In this document: positions 1-6,807 of the stretch, piece by piece
Position numbering within the stretch: position 1 is the stretch's first letter
Layout: each line of letters starts with the position of its first letter
Assembly: GCA_900541335.1 (NCBI GenBank)
Contig: UQJC01000016.1
Location: 1 to 43,019, forward strand
Length of the DNA: 43,019 nt
From: an uncultured Prevotella sp.
GTDB taxonomy: Bacteria > Bacteroidota > Bacteroidia > Bacteroidales > Bacteroidaceae
Direction: 5' to 3'
The notes under the pieces: model-generated
The model's database searches: none
What the model saw: the letters and a program-made list of their open reading frames with translations, nothing else
What the model was told of the DNA's origin: nothing
Translations under genes and position numbers: made by a program

Positions 1-294
1 CCATGGATTAGCCTTTGGCATTACATAAAAGAAAGGAACACGCAAGCAAACTAAAAAGTGGTTTACGACGCGTTCCTTTCTTAACTGCCTGCAAAATTAA
101 GAAGAAAAAACCGAATAGATGGGTTTGCTCTGATTTTGTGGGTAACTTTGCTGCGCTGAAGCCTTTGGCTTGTAGGCAGATGGAGTGGGGGAGTCGTGTG
201 GTTGATAAAGTGAAATCAATTTGGCACGCAGCTATTTTCGACTCTTTCATTTACTGCTATTTAGCTTCTCAACGAATATCATCTATTTTTCCCC
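1..294. other. Gene-free left edge with possible divergent promoters
   Basis: I see no convincing gene here; the open frames in it have no recognisable protein character. A TAnnTTTG-type -7 box (TAACTTTG, 143-150, + strand) could serve prmA with a leader of about 140 nt. A TAATTTTG box on the - strand (92-99) could serve a leftward gene; a possible start codon for it lies at 19-21 (-), but only seven codons remain before the window edge, so no gene is called. Neither box has a well-spaced -33 element. Confidence 0.3.
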
Positions 295-1212
295 ATGAAG
301 TATTTTGAATTTACGTTTACCACTCGTCCTGCCACCGAAGCGGTGCAGGATGTACTCTCTGCGGTCCTGGCTGAAATTGGGTTTGACAGTTTTGTGCATA
401 CCGATGAGTTAGATCGTCCGGCAGAGGCGCATTGTGAGAATCCCGAACAGCCTCGATTTGCGGAAAAGGATGAGGTGGACCATTTTCAGTGTTACATTCA
501 GCAGAGTCTGTACGACGAAGCAGCCTTACGTGAGGCCTTGGAGGCTTTCCCCTTGCCCGGTGTAGAAATCAGTTATGAAATGGTGGAGGCTGAAGATAAG
601 GACTGGAATGAAGAGTGGGAGAAGAATTATTTCAAACCGCTTGTTGTAGACGGTCGTTGCGTGATAGCCAGCACCTTCCACGAAGATGTACCCGAAGCGG
701 AATATCGCATTACCATCAATCCGCAGATGTCCTTTGGTACAGGACACCATGCTACGACCTCGCAGATGATCAGCCGTTTGCTGACCGACGATCTTACGGG
801 CAAAGAGGTGCTCGATATGGGCTGCGGTACCAGTATTCTCGCCATTCTGGCTCGTATGCGCGGTGCGGCTCATTGCTTGGGTATTGATGTGGATGAATGG
901 TGTGTAAAGAATTCACGTGAGAATATCCAGCTCAATCACCTGGACGGTATTGACGTGGAGTTAGGCAATGCGGAGTTGTTGGTTGACAAAGGGCCTTTCG
1001 ACTTGGTTATTGCAAACATCAATCTCGGTATTTTGATTAACGACTTGAAGCATTATGTAGCTTGCATGAAGCCGGGTGCTTTTATTTATATGAGTGGTTT
1101 TTACGATACCGACGTTCCGCAATTGCTTGCCGAAGCTGAGGCACAAGGCTTGCAATTGGTCGATGAACGAGTGCTCGACGGTTGGGCATGTATCAAGTTA
1201 CAGAAGCCATAA
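295..1212 (+). CDS. prmA: Ribosomal protein L11 methyltransferase PrmA
   Basis: S-adenosylmethionine-dependent cytoplasmic methyltransferase that in the known family trimethylates ribosomal protein L11. The 305-residue length is close to the family norm. Visible motifs are DWNEEWEKNYFKP (about 103-114), the substrate-loop signature NPQMSFGTGHHATT (142-155), SAM motif I VLDMGCGTS (172-180), the acidic ribose-binding end of strand 2 (GIDVD, 196-200), and DLVIANINLGIL (236-247), which replaces the NPPY motif as is normal in PrmA. The start was taken at the first ATG, whose product aligns with the usual N-terminal MKYxEF beginning. The gene stands alone, with an intrinsic terminator 29 bases after its stop. 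The N-terminal half is the less conserved L11-binding domain. Confidence 0.95.
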   Translation: MKYFEFTFTTRPATEAVQDVLSAVLAEIGFDSFVHTDELDRPAEAHCENPEQPRFAEKDEVDHFQCYIQQSLYDEAALREALEAFPLPGVEISYEMVEAEDKDWNEEWEKNYFKPLVVDGRCVIASTFHEDVPEAEYRITINPQMSFGTGHHATTSQMISRLLTDDLTGKEVLDMGCGTSILAILARMRGAAHCLGIDVDEWCVKNSRENIQLNHLDGIDVELGNAELLVDKGPFDLVIANINLGILINDLKHYVACMKPGAFIYMSGFYDTDVPQLLAEAEAQGLQLVDERVLDGWACIKLQKP

Positions 1213-1240
1213 TACATTGGCTGGCTTTTTAGAAATAGAA

Positions 1241-1275
1241 CGGGCTGAAGGCATGGTGCTTTCAGCCCGTTTTTG
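1241..1275 (+). terminator. Intrinsic terminator after prmA
   Basis: A 9-bp perfect stem, CGGGCTGAA (1241-1249) and TTCAGCCCG (1261-1269), is followed by a T-rich tract (TTTTTG). Confidence 0.85.
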
Positions 1276-1358
1276 TTGCAGAACGGTGTGCGTAGATGTA
1301 TATTCAATTGCATAAAACAGAATAATTCGGTTTTTGAGTGCATTTTATTGGTATATAT

Positions 1359-1390
1359 CGAATCTGATTCGCATAATATTCGTACGTTTG
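1359..1390 (+). promoter_or_regulatory. argR promoter with candidate ArgR operator
   Basis: A Bacteroidetes -7 box, TACGTTTG (1383-1390), lies about 100 bases before argR. Just upstream is the palindrome CGAAT-CTG-ATTCG (1359-1371), followed by another ATTCG half-site at 1378-1382. Known ARG boxes in other bacteria are AT-rich palindromes with GAAT/ATTC arms, so this is a plausible ArgR site placed to block the promoter. The box and palindrome are seen; autoregulation is inferred. Confidence 0.5.
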
Positions 1391-1492
1391 CAGCCATAAA
1401 CAAATGATTCCGTCAAGTTCTGAGGCTGCTGAACACTTGCTGATAGGGGCTTGGTGAGGAATTGCACCTTTTAAGAATATAAACACGAGTCT

Positions 1493-1981
1493 ATGAGTAA
1501 TCGAATGCAACGTTTGGAGGTGTTGCGTGTCCTGTTGTTGAGTAATGAAATGGGTAGTCACGAGGAAATACTCCAGGAGTTGGCACGCAACGGCTGCGTG
1601 GTGACGCAGGCCACGTTATCACGCGATTTGAATAAGCTGCATGCTGCAAAAGTTTTGAATGGTCGAGGCGGCTATCGTTACGTTTTGCCCGAAAATCCAT
1701 TGTACCGACGGACGATTCGTCCCGAAGTGGTGCCGCAATACTTGCGCAATACGGGTTTTACCTCGATTTCCTTCTCGGGTAACCTGGCAATCTTGCATAC
1801 GCGTCCTGGTTATGCTGCCGGACTGGCTTCCGACATCGATAGTCATAAGTTGTCGACCGTTGCAGGAACGATTGCAGGAGATGATACCATCTTGGTTATT
1901 ATTTCTGAAGGTACTTCGCGCCAGGATTTTACCGATGAACTGGCCACCATTATTCCGGCCGTCAAGAGTGTGGTACTCTGA
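1493..1981 (+). CDS. argR: Arginine repressor ArgR
   Basis: Arginine-responsive transcription factor, expected to act as a hexamer. Its 162 residues match the family (about 150-165). Residues 1-70 form the winged-helix DNA-binding domain with the recognition segment TQATLSRDLNKL (38-49). The C-terminal oligomerisation and arginine-binding domain contains the highly conserved GTIAGDDTILVI (125-136), where the Asp pair contacts arginine in characterised homologues. It heads the arginine gene cluster and is followed 17 bases later by the GNAT gene, so the two are probably co-transcribed. A palindrome upstream suggests it controls itself and the operon. Confidence 0.95.
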   Translation: MSNRMQRLEVLRVLLLSNEMGSHEEILQELARNGCVVTQATLSRDLNKLHAAKVLNGRGGYRYVLPENPLYRRTIRPEVVPQYLRNTGFTSISFSGNLAILHTRPGYAAGLASDIDSHKLSTVAGTIAGDDTILVIISEGTSRQDFTDELATIIPAVKSVVL

Positions 1982-1998
1982 GGACGGTTTAGCATTTC

Positions 1999-2655
1999 AT
2001 GTACAAAGCTCTATCTATTATGGAAGAATACAATGACGGAATCCAAGTGTTAGTGGCCGATGCCAGCCACGAAAAATATGTAGACACTATTCTCCAAACG
2101 ATTACGGACGCGGCCAAGGTGCGTGGTTCGGGCATAGCCAGCCGTACGCACGAATATGTCGCAACGAAAATGAAGGAGCGCAAGGCCATTATAGCCTTGT
2201 ATGGTGAAGAGTTTGCTGGTTTTTGCTACATCGAAAGCTGGGAAAACAAACACTATGTAGCTAACTCGGGTTTGATCGTCGTACCCAAGTTCCGGGGACA
2301 CCATTTGGCTACCCGCATCAAGCGTTTAGCCTTTGCACTGAGTCGGGTGCGTTGGCCGCATGCCAAGATCTTTGGACTGACTAGTTCGGGTGCAGTGATG
2401 CGCATTAATACCTCGTTGGGCTATGTGCCGGTTCCGTTTAGTGAATTGACTCAGGATGATGAATACTGGAAGGGTTGTGGTACGCCCGAGCAACCTTGTT
2501 GCATCAATTGCGACGTGCTTGCCCGTACCAACCGCAAATATTGTGTGTGTACCGGAATGCTGTTCGACCCCGAACGTCATCCCAATGCTCCGTTACCGGC
2601 AGAGATACCCGCAGACGTGATTGAATTTATCAAGAAGAATGAGGCAGCGGGTTAA
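1999..2655 (+). CDS. GNAT-family N-acyltransferase of the arginine cluster
   Basis: A 218-residue protein with a GNAT fold: the acyl-CoA-binding segment is GLIVVPKFRGHHLATRIKRL (91-110, with the RGHHLA loop), followed by a SSGAVMRINTSLGYVPVPF segment (129-147) typical of the GNAT C-terminal half. Family members between argR and argG in Bacteroides have been considered for the first step of arginine synthesis, acylation of glutamate; in Bacteroides fragilis the pathway uses succinylated intermediates. Which acyl group this protein transfers cannot be told here. Unusual for GNAT proteins is a Cys-rich tail (Cys160, 167, 168, 171, 182, 184) that could bind metal. An alternative start is Met8 at 2020. 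Confidence 0.8.
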   Translation: MYKALSIMEEYNDGIQVLVADASHEKYVDTILQTITDAAKVRGSGIASRTHEYVATKMKERKAIIALYGEEFAGFCYIESWENKHYVANSGLIVVPKFRGHHLATRIKRLAFALSRVRWPHAKIFGLTSSGAVMRINTSLGYVPVPFSELTQDDEYWKGCGTPEQPCCINCDVLARTNRKYCVCTGMLFDPERHPNAPLPAEIPADVIEFIKKNEAAG

Positions 2656-2732
2656 GTCGTGCCAGATGTGTGGCGTATGGCGCGTTCTGTACGTTGAAAA
2701 CAGTGGTAACCAGCTCAAGTAAACTATAAAAT

Positions 2733-2748
2733 CAGACCTTCTGGTCTG
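2733..2748. repeat. Short perfect hairpin before argG
   Basis: CAGACC-TTCT-GGTCTG in the 131-base gap between the GNAT gene and argG. It has no T tract, so it is not an obvious terminator; it could be an RNA hairpin in the operon transcript or a protein site. Confidence 0.4.
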
Positions 2749-2786
2749 TAATCTCTAACCTGTCTTCCTCCCCCTAATCTACCATA

Positions 2787-3995
2787 ATGATGAAGAAGAA
2801 AGTAGTTGTAGCCTTCAGCGGTGGTCTGGACACCTCTTATACGGTGATGTACCTTGCGAAGGAAAAAGGATATGAAGTATATGCCGCCTGTGCCAATACG
2901 GGCGGCTTCAGCGAAGAACAGCTGAAGACAAACGAAGAAAATGCGTATAAACTCGGTGCTACGAAGTATGTGACGCTCGACGTGACGCGTGAGTATTATG
3001 ACAAGAGTCTCAAGTTTATGGTCTTCGGCAATGTGCTTCGCAACAATGTCTATCCTGTATCAGTATCGTCTGAACGTATCTTTCAAGGTATGGCGATAGC
3101 CCGTTACGCGAAGGAAATCGGTGCAGATGCCATCGCACACGGTTCGACGGGGGCAGGGAACGATCAGGTTCGTTTCGACATGACCTTCCTTGTGATGTGT
3201 CCTGACATGGAGATAATCACCTTGACACGTGACAGCAATTTGAGCCGTCAGGAAGAGGTCGATTACCTCAATGCACACGGATTCAAGGCAGACTTTGCCA
3301 AACTTAAATACTCCTATAATGTCGGTATTTGGGGTACCAGTATTTGCGGTGGAGAAATTCTCGATTCCGCCCAGGGACTTCCCGAGTCTGCCTACCTCAA
3401 GCAGGTTACTAAGGAGGGAACAGAAGAACTTCGTCTGACCTTTGAGCAAGGCGAACTCAAGGCGGTAAACGGCGAAACCTATGATGACCCGATTGCGGCT
3501 ATTTGTAAAGTCGAAGAAATTGGTGCAGCTTATGGCGTCGGACGCGACATGCATGTAGGCGATACGATTATCGGCATCAAGGGGCGTGTGGGATTTGAAG
3601 CCGCTGCCCCGGCCTTGATTATCGGAGCGCACCGTTTCTTGGAAAAGTACACGCTCTCAAAGTGGCAACAGTATTGGAAAGATCAGGTAGCCAACTGGTA
3701 CGGCATGTTCCTTCACGAGAGTCAGTATCTGGAGCCTGTGATGCGTGACATTGAGGCCATGCTCACCAGTTCACAGCGTTACGTCAACGGTACGGTTATT
3801 CTTCAGCTTCGTCCGCTAGGTTTCAGTACGGTTGGTGTTGAAAGTGCTGACGACCTTGTCAAGACGAAGTTTGGTGAATATGGTGAAACTCAAAAAGGGT
3901 GGACGGCCGATGATGCCAAGGGCTTCATCAAAGTGTTAAGCACCCCGTTGCGTGTATTTTATGCTAACCACGGAGCGGAGGAAACGCTTGATTAA
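2787..3995 (+). CDS. argG: Argininosuccinate synthase
   Basis: Joins citrulline and aspartate using ATP to give argininosuccinate, the penultimate arginine step. The 402 residues fit the family. The N-terminal PP-loop ATP pyrophosphatase motif SGGLDTS is at 11-17, and the second signature HGSTGAGNDQVRFD (118-131) binds ATP and aspartate. The start is one of two adjacent ATGs (2787 or 2790). A 131-base gap separates it from the GNAT gene, large enough for its own promoter, although I saw no good -7 box. No argH lies in the window. Confidence 0.95.
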   Translation: MMKKKVVVAFSGGLDTSYTVMYLAKEKGYEVYAACANTGGFSEEQLKTNEENAYKLGATKYVTLDVTREYYDKSLKFMVFGNVLRNNVYPVSVSSERIFQGMAIARYAKEIGADAIAHGSTGAGNDQVRFDMTFLVMCPDMEIITLTRDSNLSRQEEVDYLNAHGFKADFAKLKYSYNVGIWGTSICGGEILDSAQGLPESAYLKQVTKEGTEELRLTFEQGELKAVNGETYDDPIAAICKVEEIGAAYGVGRDMHVGDTIIGIKGRVGFEAAAPALIIGAHRFLEKYTLSKWQQYWKDQVANWYGMFLHESQYLEPVMRDIEAMLTSSQRYVNGTVILQLRPLGFSTVGVESADDLVKTKFGEYGETQKGWTADDAKGFIKVLSTPLRVFYANHGAEETLD

Positions 3996-4024
3996 AAATG
4001 CCTCGACTCAATATATCCTTTGCT

Positions 4025-4225
4025 ATGCCTCCTAAAAAGTTAACTCGTTCGCGCAATCGTATGTTAGCCGGTGTGTGTGGTGGATTGGGAGATTTCTTTC
4101 AAGTAGACCCTACGTTTATTCGCATTCCGTGGGTATTCATCACCATTGCTTCCGGACTGATTCCATTTGCGTTGCTTTATCTGATTTGTGCCATTCTAAT
4201 TCCCAATAGTTCCAGGTATGAATGA
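4025..4225 (+). CDS. PspC-domain small membrane protein
   Basis: A protein of 66 residues (75 if the earlier ATG at 3998 is used) with a PspC domain: KKLTRSRNRMLAGVCGGLGDFF and then DPTFIRI, followed by one hydrophobic segment ending LLYLICAILIPN that should span the inner membrane. The shorter start is preferred because it gives the usual short basic lead before the domain. PspC proteins are linked to envelope stress in other bacteria, but single-domain versions are widespread and poorly understood. The gene sits between argG and argC, its 3' end overlapping the argC start by 8 bases, so it is translated within the arginine transcript; no arginine-related role is known to me. Confidence 0.8.
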   Translation: MPPKKLTRSRNRMLAGVCGGLGDFFQVDPTFIRIPWVFITIASGLIPFALLYLICAILIPNSSRYE

Positions 4226-5195
4226 TTCCATTAAAGTGGGCATCGTCGGCGGTGCCGGTTATACAGCGGGTGAACTCTGCCGCTTGTTGCTCAACCATCC
4301 CGATGCAGAAATTGTCTTTGTCAACAGTGAGAGCAATGCGGGCAATTTGCTTGCCGATGTGCATGCGGGACTCTATGGTGAGACCGATTTGCGCTTTACG
4401 GATGAACTGCCTTTTGACCAGGTCGATGTAGTCTTCTTCTGCTTTGGTCACGGCAAGAGTACTCGCTTTCTTGCTGAACATTATATTCCTGCCGATGTTC
4501 GTATCATTGACCTTGCTCAGGATTTCCGCCTGACAGCTGAAGACAATGATTACGTTTATGGGCTTCCCGAGCTCAATCGTAACCAAATCATGGGAGCTCT
4601 TCACGTGGCCAATCCCGGTTGTTTTGCTACGTGTATTCAGCTCGGATTGCTGCCGTTGGCTGAGGCAGGCTTGCTTAAGGGAAACATTTCAGTCAATGCC
4701 ATCACGGGCAGTACGGGAGCGGGTGTGAAGCCTGCTGCCACGACTCATTTCAGTTGGCGCTCGGGAAATATGAGCATTTACAAGGCCTTTGAGCATCAGC
4801 ATGTGCCCGAAATCTTGCAGTCCATTCACCAGTTGCAACCCTCCTTTGCGGGGGATGTAGACTTCATTCCGTATCGTGGCGATTTTCCGCGTGGCATCTT
4901 TGCTACCGAAGTGGTGCGTTGTGATTCTTCCCTCGAAGAAATTGAAGCTTGTTACCGCGATTTCTACTCCGAAGCTTCCTTTACGCATTATGTAGGTCGT
5001 CCTATTGATTTGAAGCAAGTGCTCAATACGAACAAGTGCCTTATTCATGCAGAGCTGCATGACGACAAATTGTTAGTAACTGCCTGCATCGACAACCTGC
5101 TTAAGGGAGCATCGGGACAAGCCGTGCAAAATATGAATCTGATGTTTGGGCTGGAGGAAACGACCGGCTTACGTCTGAAGCCCGTGGCTTTTTAA
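4218..5195 (+). CDS. argC: N-acyl-gamma-glutamyl-phosphate reductase
   Basis: NADPH-dependent reduction of N-acylglutamyl phosphate to the semialdehyde, the third arginine step. The 325 residues show the Rossmann motif GIVGGAGYTAGEL (8-20), the DFR segment (102-104), and the catalytic cysteine in ANPGCFATCIQLG (Cys135). The tail LLKGASGQAVQNMNLMFG is characteristic. In Bacteroides the natural acyl group appears to be succinyl, so this enzyme may act on N-succinyl intermediates; the sequence alone does not decide that. It overlaps the PspC gene by 8 bases and precedes argD by 96 bases. Confidence 0.95.
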   Translation: MNDSIKVGIVGGAGYTAGELCRLLLNHPDAEIVFVNSESNAGNLLADVHAGLYGETDLRFTDELPFDQVDVVFFCFGHGKSTRFLAEHYIPADVRIIDLAQDFRLTAEDNDYVYGLPELNRNQIMGALHVANPGCFATCIQLGLLPLAEAGLLKGNISVNAITGSTGAGVKPAATTHFSWRSGNMSIYKAFEHQHVPEILQSIHQLQPSFAGDVDFIPYRGDFPRGIFATEVVRCDSSLEEIEACYRDFYSEASFTHYVGRPIDLKQVLNTNKCLIHAELHDDKLLVTACIDNLLKGASGQAVQNMNLMFGLEETTGLRLKPVAF

Positions 5196-5291
5196 GAGAA
5201 ACTTCGCATTGGGGAGTAGATGCGGTTGTCTTTTCAACCGTCTTTACCCTTTGGGACACCTCTTCCCCTTCATCTATTTCACTTCATGCTT

Positions 5292-6428
5292 ATGAATCTT
5301 TTTCCAGTCTATCCGCTCTTCCCCATTTCCATCGTTCGTGGCCAAGGTTGCCACGTGTGGGACGAGCAAGGACAAGCCTACCTCGATCTTTATGGTGGCC
5401 ATGCCGTCATCAGCATAGGTCATTGCCATCCGCACTATGTCACTCGGTTGACGGAGCAATTGCAGACCTTAGGTTTCTATTCCAATTCCGTTGTCAACCG
5501 ATTACAGGAACAGTTGGCGGAGAAGTTGGGTGAAGCATCGGGTTATCCCGATTACAGCCTCTTCCTCGTTAACTCTGGAGCTGAGGCTAATGAGAATGCA
5601 CTCAAGCTTGCTTCTTTCCATACGGGACGAAAACGCGTGCTGGCTGCTTCAAGGGCGTTTCACGGTCGTACCTCACTAGCTGTCGAAGCTACTGACAATC
5701 CGAAAATTGTTGCTCCAGTCAATGCCAATGGTCATGTCACTTTCCTGCCACTCAATGATTTGGAAGCTTTTCAGGCTGAATTAGCGAAGGGAGATGTAGC
5801 GGCTGTCATTGTGGAGTGCATTCAGGGTGTGGGCGGTATCCGTCTGGCAACTGCAGAATTTTTACAAGGCTTGCGTGCTGCTTGTGATGCTACGGGTACA
5901 GTCTTGATTTGCGACGAAATACAGTGCGGTTACGGACGTTCGGGTAAGTTCTTTGCCCATCAGCATCTCGGTGTGCGCCCCGACCTCATCACCTGTGCCA
6001 AGGGCATAGCCAATGGTTTCCCCATGGGAGCCGTACTCATTTCGCCTCAGTTTGCAGCTACTTACGGCATGCTCGGCACCACTTTTGGCGGAAACCACTT
6101 AGCCTGTGTGGCCGCACTTGCTGTGTTGGAAGTCATGCAGAAGGAAAACCTCGTGGCTCATGCCGCCCGTATCGGTGACTATTTGTTGGAAGGTTTACGA
6201 GCGATGCAGCAACGTCATCCCGACCAAATCGTGGAAGTGCGAGGCGAAGGCATGATGATTGGCATTGAATATGCCCAACCTGTCAAGGAAATGCGTCGCC
6301 GCTTGGTGGAAGAACAACATGTCTTCACGGGGGCGGCTTCCACTCATATTATTCGACTATTACCTCCTCTCACGCTCACGGAGGAAGAGGCTGCAGAAGC
6401 TTTGCAGTGTCTGGAAAGCGTGTTATAG
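5292..6428 (+). CDS. argD: Acylornithine aminotransferase (class III, PLP)
   Basis: PLP-dependent transamination of N-acylglutamate semialdehyde to N-acylornithine. From this start the protein has 378 residues. NSGAEANENALKLA (94-107) is the phosphate-binding region, DEIQCGYGRSGKFFA begins at 208, and the Schiff-base lysine is Lys237 in CAKGIANGFPMGAV. The open frame extends to an ATG at 5220, but those extra 24 residues are not family-like, whereas MNLFPVYPLFPISIVRGQG matches the normal N-terminus. It is the last gene of the arginine cluster, followed by a strong terminator. An N-succinylornithine aminotransferase role is likely by analogy with B. fragilis. Confidence 0.93.
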   Translation: MNLFPVYPLFPISIVRGQGCHVWDEQGQAYLDLYGGHAVISIGHCHPHYVTRLTEQLQTLGFYSNSVVNRLQEQLAEKLGEASGYPDYSLFLVNSGAEANENALKLASFHTGRKRVLAASRAFHGRTSLAVEATDNPKIVAPVNANGHVTFLPLNDLEAFQAELAKGDVAAVIVECIQGVGGIRLATAEFLQGLRAACDATGTVLICDEIQCGYGRSGKFFAHQHLGVRPDLITCAKGIANGFPMGAVLISPQFAATYGMLGTTFGGNHLACVAALAVLEVMQKENLVAHAARIGDYLLEGLRAMQQRHPDQIVEVRGEGMMIGIEYAQPVKEMRRRLVEEQHVFTGAASTHIIRLLPPLTLTEEEAAEALQCLESVL

Positions 6429-6445
6429 ACTTGTTTTTATTTCCT

Positions 6446-6480
6446 GTGTCCGCGTTCTACCCAGCGCGGACACTTTTTTT
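6446..6480 (+). terminator. Intrinsic terminator of the arginine cluster
   Basis: A 9-bp stem, GTGTCCGCG (6446-6454) and CGCGGACAC (6465-6473), followed by T7. Confidence 0.9.
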
Positions 6481-6584
6481 ATGCCTTTATTTTCAGTGAA
6501 GCATTGGTTTTTGCCTTTGCTGCTCTTCGGGTCGCCTTCTCCCATCGTTGCGTTAGGAGAGAAGAAGCCTTTCCTCTTTTGTCA

Positions 6585-6668
6585 ATTTGTCCTTCTACCT
6601 ACCATCTGACAATTTTCGTCCTTTCGATTTGTCCTTCTACCTACCATCTGACAATTTTCGTCCTTGCG
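6585..6668. repeat. 42-bp tandem duplication
   Basis: Two adjacent 42-base copies (6585-6626 and 6627-6668) differ at one base near the end (TCCTTTCG and TCCTTGCG). Each contains TTGTC and GACAA as short inverted arms. They lie in the 379-base convergent gap between argD and the macroglobulin gene, which otherwise holds only the two terminators. The frame through the repeats stays open, but nothing suggests a protein. Confidence 0.85.
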
Positions 6669-6704
6669 ATGTCCTCGGTACAGACGTACGTACCTGTCGT
6701 GTAT

Positions 6705-6750
6705 GCAAAAAGTAAGCCCCGCCAGACTCGATGAAGAGCAAGCGGGGCTT
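6705..6750 (-). terminator. Intrinsic terminator of the macroglobulin operon
   Basis: A 9-bp stem, AAGCCCCGC (6714-6722) and GCGGGGCTT (6742-6750). On the - strand it is followed by ACTTTTTGC, giving a T5 tract 58 bases after the stop of the macroglobulin gene. Confidence 0.8.
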
Positions 6751-6807
6751 AAATGTGTCGTAGTGTGAGCAGCATGTAGGCGCGTGGGGCAGCCGGAACA
6801 TACCTTT

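Noticed and set aside
8..308. Opposed open frames before prmA
   Set aside because: Low-complexity content, no recognisable domain, and one overlaps the prmA start in another frame.
5220..5291. Longer argD with 24 extra N-terminal residues
   Set aside because: The extra residues do not resemble the family, which begins near MNLFPVYPLF.
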